A stretch of 22,017 nt of DNA from Clostridiales bacterium (GCA_019410105.1 DXTB01000016.1:1-22017), one strand, 5' to 3'; shown: positions 7,746 to 15,735, counted from the stretch's first letter. The notes: generated by a model from the sequence alone, not told the origin. Made by a program: numbers and translations.

Positions 7746-7777
7746 GGCCTGCGGCCAGGTTTCACTGGCCGCAGGCC
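7746..7777 (-). promoter_or_regulatory. Intercistronic hairpin after the binding-protein gene
   Basis: A perfect 13-bp stem (GGCCTGCGGCCAG and its complement) with a 6-base loop lies 45 bases beyond the binding-protein stop and 22 bases before the permease start. There is no T-run, so full termination is unlikely. Such hairpins typically protect the upstream mRNA or reduce read-through, giving more binding protein than permease. Confidence 0.7.
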
Positions 7778-7822
7778 AGAGTCTTTTGCCGGAAATGACA
7801 GCGCTTATGAGACGGGGTTCTC

Positions 7823-9445
7823 TTACTCGACGGTAACCGTCGTCAAATCGACATACCAGGTCTGGGACTGGGCAAAATTCTGCACATTGGGGGCCAGGAC
7901 CCGCAGGTTCCGGTCGTTGCAGACGATCACCCAGGGCAGCTCCTCGGTAAAAATCTTCTCGGCTTCAATGAACTGCCGGGTGGACTCCGCCTCGTCCGTG
8001 GCCGCATAGGCCGCCTCGATACAGGCATCGTACTCCGGGTTGCTGTACTTGCCGGTGTTGAAGGAGCCGCCCGTGCCCGCAAACTTCTGGAACACATTGG
8101 GGAACATGGTATAGAAGGAGGTGTTGAGCGCGCCCACATCGGCGTACTCATCCTTGAAGCCCACCTTCATTACGTCCCACACCCGCTCGGATTCCGACAT
8201 ATCCAGCTCAATGTGGATACCGACCTCCTCGGCGCACTTCTGGATGTACTCATTCATAATCTGGGGGAACATGTTGCCGGAGCCGCTGGTGGGGCAGACA
8301 AAGGTCGTGGTAAAGCCGTCGGGATAGCCGGCCTCGGCCAGCAGTTCTTTCGCCCTCTCCGGGTTATAGGTATACTCCTCCACACCCTCCGCATACCACG
8401 GGGAACCTGGATACATCAACTGCGCCAGCGGTGTGCCCACACCCTGAAGGATGTCATTGCACAGTCCCTCCCGGTTAATGGACATGCTGAAAGCCTGCCG
8501 GACGCGGGCATCTGCAAAGGGGCCGGACTCCGTGTTCATGATGTAAAGCCACGCATGGGGGTAGTCGTTCAGCTTGACCTGGTAGCCCTGGGACTTCAGA
8601 GACTCCAGGGACTCCACGGGAACGACCTCGGCCCAGTCCACCTCGCCGGACTGGAGGGCCGCCAGGCGGGCCGACGCGTCGGAGATGGGCTTGAGGATCA
8701 GTGTCTTGATCTGCGGCACGTTCCCCCAGTAGTTCTCGTTCCGCTCCATGACGAGCTCCTGGCCCGCGATCTTGCTGACAAACCGGAAGGGACCGGAGCC
8801 TACGGGGGCGTCGGCAAAGCCGTCGCCCTTCTCCTTCACCGCCTCCATGGAGGGAATCATGATATAGGGCAGATCGTAGATCAGATAGGCGTTGTTGTCC
8901 TGCACAGTGTCAATGGTGATCGTGTAGTCGTCCACCTTGGCATAGGATTCGATATTGGTCAGGAAGCTGCCCACCGATGCGGCGCAGGTGGTGCTGTAGT
9001 ACTCAAAGTCAGGATTCATCACGCGGTCCAGCGCAAAGATCACACAGTCCGCATTGAAATCCGTTCCGTCGTGGAACTTGACTCCCTCCCGCAGATGGAA
9101 CGTCCACCGCTTGGGGTTTTCCGGGTTCTGCTCACAGGAGGTGGCCAGGCCTGGGATAATCTTGCCGGCCTCAGTTTCCGAGCTCGCATCCCACTTCACC
9201 AGGGCGTCATAGAGCTGGAAGCTGACGAAGCGGTAACCCTCCTGCCCCTCCGTGGGCTCGGAATCGGTATTGGGCAGGGCCGCGCAGGTCATCGCAATCC
9301 GCAGAGTGCCGCCGTCGCCGGTACTGTCCACACCGGAACCGCCGCCGGTGGGCGAGGTTTTCTCATCCGAATTGCCGCAGGAGACACAGCCCGCCAACAG
9401 GGCTGCCGCCAGAGAGAGCGCCAGGAATCTTTTTACGTGTTTCAT
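7823..9445 (-). CDS. Lipoprotein substrate-binding protein of a peptide-type ABC importer (SBP family 5)
   Basis: The 540-residue product has a lipoprotein signal peptide (KHVKR, hydrophobic core, LLAGC with Cys20), then a Gly/Ser-rich linker. It also shows the family 5 signature block WTFHLREGVKFHDGTDFNAD at 114-133 followed by FALDRV. It would be anchored outside the membrane and deliver substrate to the two permeases. Family members bind peptides, opines, nickel chelates, glutathione or oligosaccharides, and sequence alone does not decide among these. ATG at 9445 has GGAGG, part of which lies within the end of the upstream ATPase gene, so translation is probably coupled. Confidence 0.94.
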   Translation of the reverse strand: MKHVKRFLALSLAAALLAGCVSCGNSDEKTSPTGGGSGVDSTGDGGTLRIAMTCAALPNTDSEPTEGQEGYRFVSFQLYDALVKWDASSETEAGKIIPGLATSCEQNPENPKRWTFHLREGVKFHDGTDFNADCVIFALDRVMNPDFEYYSTTCAASVGSFLTNIESYAKVDDYTITIDTVQDNNAYLIYDLPYIMIPSMEAVKEKGDGFADAPVGSGPFRFVSKIAGQELVMERNENYWGNVPQIKTLILKPISDASARLAALQSGEVDWAEVVPVESLESLKSQGYQVKLNDYPHAWLYIMNTESGPFADARVRQAFSMSINREGLCNDILQGVGTPLAQLMYPGSPWYAEGVEEYTYNPERAKELLAEAGYPDGFTTTFVCPTSGSGNMFPQIMNEYIQKCAEEVGIHIELDMSESERVWDVMKVGFKDEYADVGALNTSFYTMFPNVFQKFAGTGGSFNTGKYSNPEYDACIEAAYAATDEAESTRQFIEAEKIFTEELPWVIVCNDRNLRVLAPNVQNFAQSQTWYVDLTTVTVE

Positions 9446-9449
9446 GTCC

Positions 9450-10427
9450 TCATTTACCTCCAGACGTTACTAAATTCATATGACACGCCGTCATATGGTG
9501 CTCATCGATGGGCTTGAGCTCTGGAACGCTCTGCCGGCACGCCTCGGTTGCGTAGGCGCAGCGGTTGGAAAAGGGGCATCCAGGCGGCATATGGACAATG
9601 GTGGGCGGCTGTCCCTCGATGGCAACCAGCCGCTCCCGGTTGCCGCTCTTGGGGAGCGCGGCGATCAGCGCCTTGGTATAGGGGTTCGCCGGCGTCTCCA
9701 GCACCTGCCTGGTGGCGCCGCACTCCAGAATGATACCGCCGTACATGATGGCGATCTGATCCGCCACCTGGGCCGCCACACCGATGTCGTGGGTCACCAT
9801 CATGATGGACATGCGGTCGCTCTCCTGCAGCTCCAAGAACAGGTTGAGAATCTGTTTTTGGATGGTGACATCCAGGGCCGTTGTGGGCTCGTCCGCCAGC
9901 AGCAGGCAGGGATTGCAGCACAGCGCCATAGCGATGACCGCCCGCTGGCGCATGCCGCCGCTCATCTCGTGTGGGTAGGCGTTCATCCGCTCCCTGGGCG
10001 AAGGGATACCCACCTTGACGAAGAGCTCTTCTACCCGCTCCCTGGCCTCTGCCTTTGTCAGGCTGGAGTGCGCCCGGATGGTCTCTACAATCTGATAGCC
10101 CACCTTATACATCGGGTCCAGCGCGGACAGAGAGTCCTGATAGATCATGGCCATCCGGTTGCCCCGGATATCCCGGAATTCCTTCTCACTCATTCGGAAC
10201 AGGTCATTTCCCAGAAACTCCGCCTGTCCCTCTACGGCGGCTGTCTTGGGCAGAATCCGGAGCAGCGCCTTCATATAGGTGCTCTTTCCAGAGCCGGACT
10301 CCCCCAATATCACCAGCGTCTTGCCCCGCTCCAGGCTCAGGGAAACCCGGTTCACCGCCCGAACCATCCGGTCCTTGATCTTGAAATCTGCACACAGCCC
10401 GTTGGTCTTAACAATGATGTCGCTCAT
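9450..10427 (-). CDS. Peptide/opine-type ABC importer ATPase (DppD/OppD family)
   Basis: The 325-residue ATPase has Walker [10 protein letters not shown] at 42-50, Q-loop [10 protein letters not shown], signature MSGGMRQRA, Walker B LLLADEP with TTALD, and the H-loop MMVTHDIGV. The C-terminal extension has Cys residues typical of DppD/OppD ([17 protein letters not shown]). Two ATGs compete. The one at 10427 (MSDIIV) leaves 9 bases after GGAG and is preferred over 10433, which is only 3 bases away from it. It follows the kinase gene with a 6-base gap and partners with the ATPase at 4802-5815. The two ATPase genes flank the binding protein and permeases. Confidence 0.93.
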   Translation of the reverse strand: MSDIIVKTNGLCADFKIKDRMVRAVNRVSLSLERGKTLVILGESGSGKSTYMKALLRILPKTAAVEGQAEFLGNDLFRMSEKEFRDIRGNRMAMIYQDSLSALDPMYKVGYQIVETIRAHSSLTKAEARERVEELFVKVGIPSPRERMNAYPHEMSGGMRQRAVIAMALCCNPCLLLADEPTTALDVTIQKQILNLFLELQESDRMSIMMVTHDIGVAAQVADQIAIMYGGIILECGATRQVLETPANPYTKALIAALPKSGNRERLVAIEGQPPTIVHMPPGCPFSNRCAYATEACRQSVPELKPIDEHHMTACHMNLVTSGGK

Positions 10428-10433
10428 CCGCAT

Positions 10434-11357
10434 TCACTCCATGCGCTTCTTAAAATCCAATACTTCTTCATACGATGGGATAGAATCCTGTGCCCCTACC
10501 CTGGACACCGCCAGGGCGGACGCCATATTGGCGAAGACGATCGCCTCCCCCGTGGAGCGGCCGTCCGCCAGCTCCCGGGCCAGCGCCGCGTTGAAGGTGT
10601 CTCCTGCCGCTGTGGTATCCACCGCCTGTACCTCGGGCGGGCGGTAGAGCGTATGCCCCTCCCGGTTGACATGCAGGGCACCGCGGCTTCCCAGCGTAAT
10701 GATGATATTCCGCGTCCCTTTCTCCAGCAGGGGTTTGCAGTGAACCGCAAGCTCCTCCACTTCATCGGTCGGGCAGCCGGTCAGGTGCTTGAATTCGCTC
10801 TCATTGGGGGTCAGATAGTCCAGTCCCGCATATACTTCATCAGGCAGGCTGTCCGGTGCGGGGGCCGGGTTGAGAATGACGGTTTTGTGCAGCCCACTGG
10901 CCAGCTCCACCGCATAGCAGACGCTCTCAAAGGGGATCTCCATCTGGAGCAGCACAATGTCGCTCTCCTCAAACCGCGCCCGGTTCCGCCTCAGATAGTC
11001 CACATCGCATAGGTTATTGGCGCCGGGAATGACAATTATGGAGTTGTTTCCCTTCTCATCCACACAGACCACCGCCATGCCGGTGGATACCCCGTCCACC
11101 GTCCTTATTGCGCGGGTGTCCACATTGGCCTGTTGCAGATTTCTCACCAGCTCACCGCCCAGGGGGTCATCTCCCACCGCATTGAGGAACGCGGTGTCCC
11201 CGCCCAGGCGTCCGCAGGCATACGCCTGGTTGGCCCCCTTCCCGCCGCAGGTCTTTCGGAAGGAGCGGCACAGGATGGTTTCGCCCAACTCCGGGGCCTG
11301 CCGTACTCCGATCACAAAGTCGACGTTCGCGCTTCCTACCACCAAAATCTTTTTCAA
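10434..11357 (-). CDS. rbsK: Ribokinase-like PfkB sugar kinase
   Basis: The 307-residue product has the PfkB N-terminal signature GGKGANQA at 38-45 and the C-terminal signature DTTAAGDTFNAAL with catalytic Asp near 253. NPAPAP and LTPNESE are blocks characteristic of ribokinases. It should phosphorylate ribose or a related pentose or nucleoside with ATP. I choose a TTG start at 11357 (KKILVVGSANVD follows) because AGGGG lies 8 bases upstream; the GTG at 11366 would abut it. It follows the LacI-type regulator gene by 70 bases with no clear promoter in between. In this context it probably traps a sugar moiety released from the imported compound. The exact substrate is uncertain, so rbsK is a family-level symbol. 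Confidence 0.82.
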   Translation of the reverse strand: MKKILVVGSANVDFVIGVRQAPELGETILCRSFRKTCGGKGANQAYACGRLGGDTAFLNAVGDDPLGGELVRNLQQANVDTRAIRTVDGVSTGMAVVCVDEKGNNSIIVIPGANNLCDVDYLRRNRARFEESDIVLLQMEIPFESVCYAVELASGLHKTVILNPAPAPDSLPDEVYAGLDYLTPNESEFKHLTGCPTDEVEELAVHCKPLLEKGTRNIIITLGSRGALHVNREGHTLYRPPEVQAVDTTAAGDTFNAALARELADGRSTGEAIVFANMASALAVSRVGAQDSIPSYEEVLDFKKRME

Positions 11358-11427
11358 TGAGAACACCCCTACGTCTTCCTAGATTCTTTCCCCCGCCGGG
11401 GCACCGATGCCGGATGATCCGCTGTGC

Positions 11428-12453
11428 TTATACATATAGAATCCGTTCGCCATAGATGGTCTTGACTGAGCCTCTCACCACCAGCTTGGGCTGGAGGTGG
11501 ATATTTTTGGTTTCAATGGGCTTACCCACGATTGCCCGGATCAGCGTATCCGCCGCCCGGCGTCCCATTTCGATGGTCGGCTGCTGAATGGTGGCCAGAG
11601 GCGGGTCACATAGCTGAGAAAAGCCGATGTTGTCAAAGCCGATGATTTCCACATCCTCCGGGATAGCGTAAGTCAGCTCCTTGAGCGCCTTAATGGCGCC
11701 CAGCGCCATGGTATCATTGGCCGCCAGGACTCCGGTAAAGCGGGTGCCCTCCCGCTCCAGCTCCATGATGGCCCGGTATCCGCTTTCAAAGGTGTAGTCG
11801 CCATATTTAATGAGCCGCTCCTCAAACGGCAGACGGTACTGCTCCAGCGCATCCCGGTAGCCCTGAATCCGCTCCACCGAGGTGGAGATGTTTCGCGGAC
11901 CGGAGATCAAAGCGATTTTCTCGTTACGATGCTGAATGAGCAGGCTGCACGCCATGAAAAGGGCGTAGGAGTTGTCCACAAAGATTCCCGCCGTATACTC
12001 GGCGCCCGCCAGCATGCGGTCCACCAGCACACAGGGCACGCTGTACTTCTTCAGCCTCTGGTAGTGCTCTCCGGCGGTCTGGGCTGTTGTCACTAAAATA
12101 ATGCCGTCTACCCGCTTGGCCAGGAAGATGGAGAGGTAACGCTCCTCCTTTTCCATGGAGAAATCTGTGTTTCCCAGCAGAACGGTGTACCCTTGCTCTG
12201 TGGCCTCCCCCTCGATTGCCTTGACCAGCTCACCGAAAAAGGGGTTTATGATATCCGGGATAATCAGCCCAAGAGTCTTGGACTGGTTCTGGCTCGGCAG
12301 GCTGTAGGAGCGGTAGTTCGTCTCCTTCACAATTTGCAATACGCGTCTGCGTGTTTCAGGGCCGACTCCCTGTTCAATTCCGTTTACGACTCTGGAAACC
12401 GTCGCTTTTGATACTCCGGCCATTCTTGCGATGTCTTCCATCGTAACTCTCAT
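11428..12453 (-). CDS. LacI-family transcriptional regulator
   Basis: The 341-residue protein has an N-terminal LacI helix-turn-helix and hinge (MEDIARMAGVSKATVSRVVNG, residues 5-25). A periplasmic-binding-like effector domain follows (LGLIIPDIINPFFGELVKAIE, FTGVLAANDTMALGAIKAL, IIGFDNIGFS). ATG at 12453 has AAGGA 9 bases upstream; ATG four codons later is a less supported alternative. As first gene of the minus-strand run it very likely controls the whole import and catabolism operon and itself, responding to a sugar-like ligand. A palindrome and a promoter lie in the upstream region. Confidence 0.93.
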   Translation of the reverse strand: MRVTMEDIARMAGVSKATVSRVVNGIEQGVGPETRRRVLQIVKETNYRSYSLPSQNQSKTLGLIIPDIINPFFGELVKAIEGEATEQGYTVLLGNTDFSMEKEERYLSIFLAKRVDGIILVTTAQTAGEHYQRLKKYSVPCVLVDRMLAGAEYTAGIFVDNSYALFMACSLLIQHRNEKIALISGPRNISTSVERIQGYRDALEQYRLPFEERLIKYGDYTFESGYRAIMELEREGTRFTGVLAANDTMALGAIKALKELTYAIPEDVEIIGFDNIGFSQLCDPPLATIQQPTIEMGRRAADTLIRAIVGKPIETKNIHLQPKLVVRGSVKTIYGERILYV

Positions 12454-12510
12454 GTATGCGATCCTTCCATACAGGGGCCCTGCCCTGCGGTGTCATCTGG
12501 TACTGTTTTG

Positions 12511-12541
12511 TTTGTTAAGTGAATTGTATTTGAGTAACAAA
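12511..12541. promoter_or_regulatory. Candidate operator palindrome upstream of the LacI-type gene
   Basis: TTTGTTA at 12511-12517 is repeated inverted as TAACAAA at 12535-12541. Inner AAT and ATT are also symmetric, giving a 31-base dyad. It lies 58 bases before the regulator start and just downstream of the candidate promoter, a position suited to autorepression. It is longer than a classic LacI-family operator, so the binding factor is unproven. Confidence 0.4.
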
Positions 12542-12570
12542 GTTTCGTCAGTATGTAAACATAGCCGAAA

Positions 12571-12600
12571 TTTATAGTATAAAATAAACAAACAGCACAA
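12571..12600 (-). promoter_or_regulatory. Candidate promoter for the LacI-led operon
   Basis: On the minus strand TTGTGC (12600-12595), 18 bases, then TATAAA (12576-12571). A second weaker candidate is TTGACA (12763-12758), 16 bases, TTTAAA (12741-12736). The surrounding 12520-12780 is strikingly AT-rich compared with the coding sequence. Confidence 0.45.
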
Positions 12601-12788
12601 ATCTTTTAAGACACTTTTATAACAACTTGAGAGTTTTTTGTAACTTTACTGCTTAATTGACCTCTGATTCAGAGAAATGAATTTCCCTCCCGTCCCTTCT
12701 GTGCACCTCAAAATATTCTCTATCGTTTTTATGGTTTTAAATATTATAAAAAACGGTTGTCAAAACGCAATAAAGAAACTTCAAAAGC

Positions 12789-12881
12789 CAAACTGCTTTT
12801 AAGCAAACTGCCATTTTTGTCTAGAGTTTGGACAGGATGCGGGTTTTGTCTATTTTCCTTTTGCAAAAACGGCGGTATAGT
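12789..12881 (+). promoter_or_regulatory. Repeat-bearing control region and -10 box upstream of the radical SAM gene
   Basis: Two direct repeats are visible: CAAACTGC at 12789-12796 and 12804-12811 flanking the palindrome GCTTTTAAGC, and TTTTGTCTA at 12815-12823 and 12844-12852. A -10-like TATAGT is at 12876-12881 but its -35 at the proper distance is poor, which suggests an activator-dependent promoter. The repeats may be regulator sites. No gene was found in the 473 bases between 12454 and 12926. Confidence 0.4.
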
Positions 12882-12926
12882 AGCAACGATGAATGGTATG
12901 ACATGCCGTGAAAGGGGAAAACCAAG

Positions 12927-14309
12927 ATGAAGATTCCTGACAGTTTGAAGCGCTACGGCCTGGCCAAGGTGTATGATTATCTGGACAAGGACCCGATGAA
13001 CAACATGGGCAAGGTCATGGATCTGGTCAACAAGTTTGCCGGCGACACCCTGTCCCTCCAGCGGGAGGCATTTGATAAGGTAATTAACGACAAAGACTCC
13101 TGTTGGCACCAGCTCATTGAGAAGGTCTGGACCCAGACCGACCCCAGTGTGCTCAAGACGATATTCAACAACTTCTTTGTCAATGCAAACCTGGTGGGCT
13201 GGCCCAAGCAGGAGGAACTGCGCAAGAAGTACGGCTGCAACATTCCCTGGGCCATCCTGCTGGATCCCACCTCCGCCTGTAATCTGCATTGCACCGGCTG
13301 TTGGGCGGCGGAGTACGGCAACAAGCTCAACCTGACCTTTGATGAGATTGACTCCATCATTACTCAGGGCAAGGAGCTGGGCATCTACCTGTACATCTAC
13401 ACCGGCGGCGAGCCGCTGGTGCGTAAGAAGGATCTGATCGCCCTGTGCGAGAAGCACAGCGATGCGGCCTTCCTCTCCTTTACCAACGCCACCCTGATCG
13501 ACGAGGAGTTCTGCCAGGACATGCTGCGTGTGGGCAACTTTATCCCCGCCATCAGTCTGGAGGGCTTCGAGGAGGCCAACGACTCCCGCCGCGGAGAGGG
13601 TGTGTACGACAAGGTCACCCACGCCATGGCCCTGCTGAAGCAGCACCACCTGCCCTTCGGCATCTCCGCCTGCTACACCAGCGTCAACTACAAGGACATC
13701 ACCAGCGAGAAGTTTTACGATCTGATCATGGATCTGGGCGCTTACTTCGTGTGGTTCTTCCACTACATGCCCGTGGGCAACGACGCCGCCCCCGAGCTGA
13801 TGCCCAACCCCGAGCAGCGGGCCGAGGTCTACCGCCGCATCCGCGCCATGCGGGAGACCAAGGGCATCTTTGCCATGGACTTCCAGAACGACGCCGAGTA
13901 TGTGGGCGGGTGCATCGCCGGCGGCCGCCGCTACCTGCACATCAACGCCAACGGCGACGTGGACCCCTGCGTGTTCATCCACTATTCCGACTCCAACATC
14001 CGGGAGAAGAGCCTGCTGGAGTGCCTGCAATCCCCCATGTTCATGGCCTACCATGACAACCAGCCCTTCAACGAGAACATGCTCCGCCCCTGCCCCATGC
14101 TGGAAAACCCGGAGTTCATTGAGAAGATGGTTCACGAGACGGGCGCCCACTCCACCGATCCTCAGTCTCCCGAGAGCGTGGAGCATCTGACGGCCAAGAC
14201 CCACCCCTATGCCGACAACTGGACTCCCATGGCCGACAAGCTGTGGTCCGAGTCCCATCCCGGCTGCGCCGGGTGCGCAGGCTGTGGCAGCACCGGCTGC
14301 GGCCAGTAA
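12927..14309 (+). CDS. Radical SAM enzyme with Cys-rich C-terminal tail
   Basis: The 460-residue protein has the radical SAM CX3CX2C motif at Cys118, Cys122 and Cys125 and GGEP at 160-163, so it should bind a 4Fe-4S cluster and cleave S-adenosylmethionine. Cys329, Cys348, Cys366 and Cys389 in the C-terminal half (GGCIAGGRRY, NGDVDPCVF, LRPCPM) resemble the auxiliary-cluster arrangement of SPASM-like enzymes. The very end carries Cys447, 450, 453 and 458 in a Gly-rich tail (CX2CX2CX4C), possibly a further metal site. ATG at 12927 has AAAGGGG 9 bases upstream. It is monocistronic, with hairpins after the stop. The substrate is unknown. It looks like the HpnH/MoaA-like end of the superfamily rather than a recognised peptide maturase. 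Confidence 0.88.
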   Translation: MKIPDSLKRYGLAKVYDYLDKDPMNNMGKVMDLVNKFAGDTLSLQREAFDKVINDKDSCWHQLIEKVWTQTDPSVLKTIFNNFFVNANLVGWPKQEELRKKYGCNIPWAILLDPTSACNLHCTGCWAAEYGNKLNLTFDEIDSIITQGKELGIYLYIYTGGEPLVRKKDLIALCEKHSDAAFLSFTNATLIDEEFCQDMLRVGNFIPAISLEGFEEANDSRRGEGVYDKVTHAMALLKQHHLPFGISACYTSVNYKDITSEKFYDLIMDLGAYFVWFFHYMPVGNDAAPELMPNPEQRAEVYRRIRAMRETKGIFAMDFQNDAEYVGGCIAGGRRYLHINANGDVDPCVFIHYSDSNIREKSLLECLQSPMFMAYHDNQPFNENMLRPCPMLENPEFIEKMVHETGAHSTDPQSPESVEHLTAKTHPYADNWTPMADKLWSESHPGCAGCAGCGSTGCGQ

Positions 14310-14322
14310 CAACGGTCACAAA

Positions 14323-14357
14323 AAAGCGCGTGTACGTAGTTTTCGTACACGCGCTTT
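14323..14357 (+). terminator. Hairpin after the radical SAM gene
   Basis: A perfect 14-bp inverted repeat (AAAGCGCGTGTACG at 14323-14336 and its complement at 14344-14357) with a 7-base loop lies 14 bases after the stop codon. It is immediately followed by a second hairpin. Confidence 0.75.
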
Positions 14358-14387
14358 AGCCTGTCGAAGAAGTCTTTTCGACAGGCT
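14358..14387 (+). terminator. Second, abutting hairpin after the radical SAM gene
   Basis: AGCCTGTCGAA at 14358-14368 pairs with its complement at 14377-14387 (11 bp, 8-base loop). GAGGGACTTTTTG follows, giving a weak U-tract. It starts on the base after the first hairpin ends, so the two form a tandem structure that may act together as a terminator. Confidence 0.65.
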
Positions 14388-14425
14388 GAGGGACTTTTTG
14401 AAACTTGAAAAAAGTTGAAAAAAAT

Positions 14426-14449
14426 GGCCCGCCGGTCTCCCGGCGGGCC
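14426..14449 (-). terminator. Rho-independent terminator of the F420-ligase-like gene
   Basis: GGCCCGCCGG at 14426-14435 and its exact complement at 14440-14449 form a 10-bp GC stem with a 4-base loop. On the minus strand it is followed by ATTTTTTTC, a textbook terminator 6 bases after the stop codon. Confidence 0.92.
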
Positions 14450-14455
14450 GCTGTC

Positions 14456-15649
14456 TTATTCGGTGGTGTAGTTGTCGAAATAGCCCTGAATGTAGACGAT
14501 GGGGGTACCCTTGTCGCCAGAGCCGGAGGTCAGGTCGCACAGGGAGCCGATCAGATCGGTCAGGCGGCGGGGCGTGGTGCCCTGGGCGGCCATTTTGCCC
14601 ACCAGGGAGCCGTCCTTCTTTTTGATCTCGCCTTTGATGGCATCCCGCAGCGCCTCGCCGGACAGGGCGGCAAAGTCGTTGTCCGCCAGATACTTGAGCT
14701 TGAGCTCGTTGGGGGTGCCCTCCAGGCCGGCGGTGTAGGCGGGAGAGACCACCGGATCAGCCAGCTCCCAGATCTTGCCCACGGGGTCCTTGAAGGCGCC
14801 GTCGCCGTAGACCATGACCTCCACGTGCTTGCCGCTCTCCTTCAGGATGCGGGCCTGAATGGCCTCCACCAGATCCTGGCACTCCCGGGGAAAGAGCTTC
14901 ACCTTGTCCTCGGTGGACTTGTTGGAGCCCAGCAATCCGTACTTGGCGTTGTAGCCGCTGCCGTCGATGGAGGCAGTCATGATCTCGTCCAGGCAGAAGA
15001 CCTTCTCCGCCCCGGCGGCCAGCAGGCGGCGCTTGGTGCGGGCGCGGGTGTGGATGTCACAGGCCAGCACGTTCTTGGTGTAGGGCAGGATGGCCCGGGG
15101 GTCATTGGCGAAGATGACCTCCACCTCCGCGCCGCTCTCCCGGATCAGGTTGGAATAGTAGTCCACATAGTCCACGCCCGTGAAGGGGTGGACGGTGTAG
15201 CCGAACAGCTCCCGGTAACGCTCCAGGGTGAGGACATCCTTATAGGGGTCCACCCCCTTCTCGTCCATCGCATCCACATCGATGAGGTGATTGCCCACCT
15301 CGTCGGAGGGGTAGGACAGCATCAGGACGACCTTTCTGGCCCCCTTGGCGATGCCCCGCAGGCAGATGGCAAAGCGATTGCGGCTGAGGATGGGGAACAG
15401 GACACCCACGGTCTCCCCGCCCAGCTTGGCGCGCACGTCGGCGGCGATATCGTCCACCGAGGCGTAGTTCCCCTGGGCGCGGGCGACAATGGCCTCGGTC
15501 ATGGCAATCACGTCCCGGTCGCGGATGGTGAGCGCTCCGTCCTTGACAGTCTCCAGGACGGAATTGGTGACGATCTCCACCAGGTCGTCCCCACTTCGGA
15601 TGATGGGAGCACGAATTCCCATGGATACGGTGCCGACCATGCGGCTCAT
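14456..15649 (-). CDS. Coenzyme F420-0:L-glutamate ligase-like protein
   Basis: The 397-residue product matches my recollection of the Firmicutes branch of the F420-0:L-glutamate ligase (CofE-like) family. It shows IRAPIIRSGDDLVEIV at the start, LTIRDRDVIAMTEAIVARAQG, LFPILSRNRFAICLRGIA, IHTRARTKRRLLAAGAEKVFCLDEI and IYGDGAF-like VYGDGAF later. True CofE adds glutamates to F420-0 using GTP. No other F420 gene is in the window, so the actual acceptor may be another cofactor such as a folate, or another carboxylate. ATG at 15649 has AGGAG 9 bases upstream. It has its own strong promoter and terminator, and lies 118 bases downstream of the LysR gene in the same direction. Confidence 0.8.
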   Translation of the reverse strand: MSRMVGTVSMGIRAPIIRSGDDLVEIVTNSVLETVKDGALTIRDRDVIAMTEAIVARAQGNYASVDDIAADVRAKLGGETVGVLFPILSRNRFAICLRGIAKGARKVVLMLSYPSDEVGNHLIDVDAMDEKGVDPYKDVLTLERYRELFGYTVHPFTGVDYVDYYSNLIRESGAEVEVIFANDPRAILPYTKNVLACDIHTRARTKRRLLAAGAEKVFCLDEIMTASIDGSGYNAKYGLLGSNKSTEDKVKLFPRECQDLVEAIQARILKESGKHVEVMVYGDGAFKDPVGKIWELADPVVSPAYTAGLEGTPNELKLKYLADNDFAALSGEALRDAIKGEIKKKDGSLVGKMAAQGTTPRRLTDLIGSLCDLTSGSGDKGTPIVYIQGYFDNYTTE

Positions 15650-15706
15650 GCAACAACACTCCTATTATCTTTCATTTCGGTGCGGCACTTCCGCCGCAAC
15701 GGATGT

Positions 15707-15735
15707 ATTATACTATAAAGGAGACAGCTTGTAAA
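15707..15735 (-). promoter_or_regulatory. Promoter of the F420-ligase-like gene
   Basis: On the minus strand TTTACA (15735-15730), 17 bases, TATAAT (15712-15707). The match is near consensus with ideal spacing. A small GC hairpin (GCGGC/GCCGC, 15682-15697) lies in the resulting leader. Confidence 0.8.

Noticed and set aside
12744..14312. 522-codon minus-strand ORF opposite the radical SAM gene
   Set aside because: It is the antisense shadow of a well-supported radical SAM gene; its composition (Val, Leu, Gly, His repeats) is typical of antisense frames of GC-rich genes and it has no ribosome site.
14405..15718. 437-codon plus-strand ORF over the F420-ligase-like gene
   Set aside because: Antisense frame of a conserved gene; its beginning runs through the terminator hairpin.
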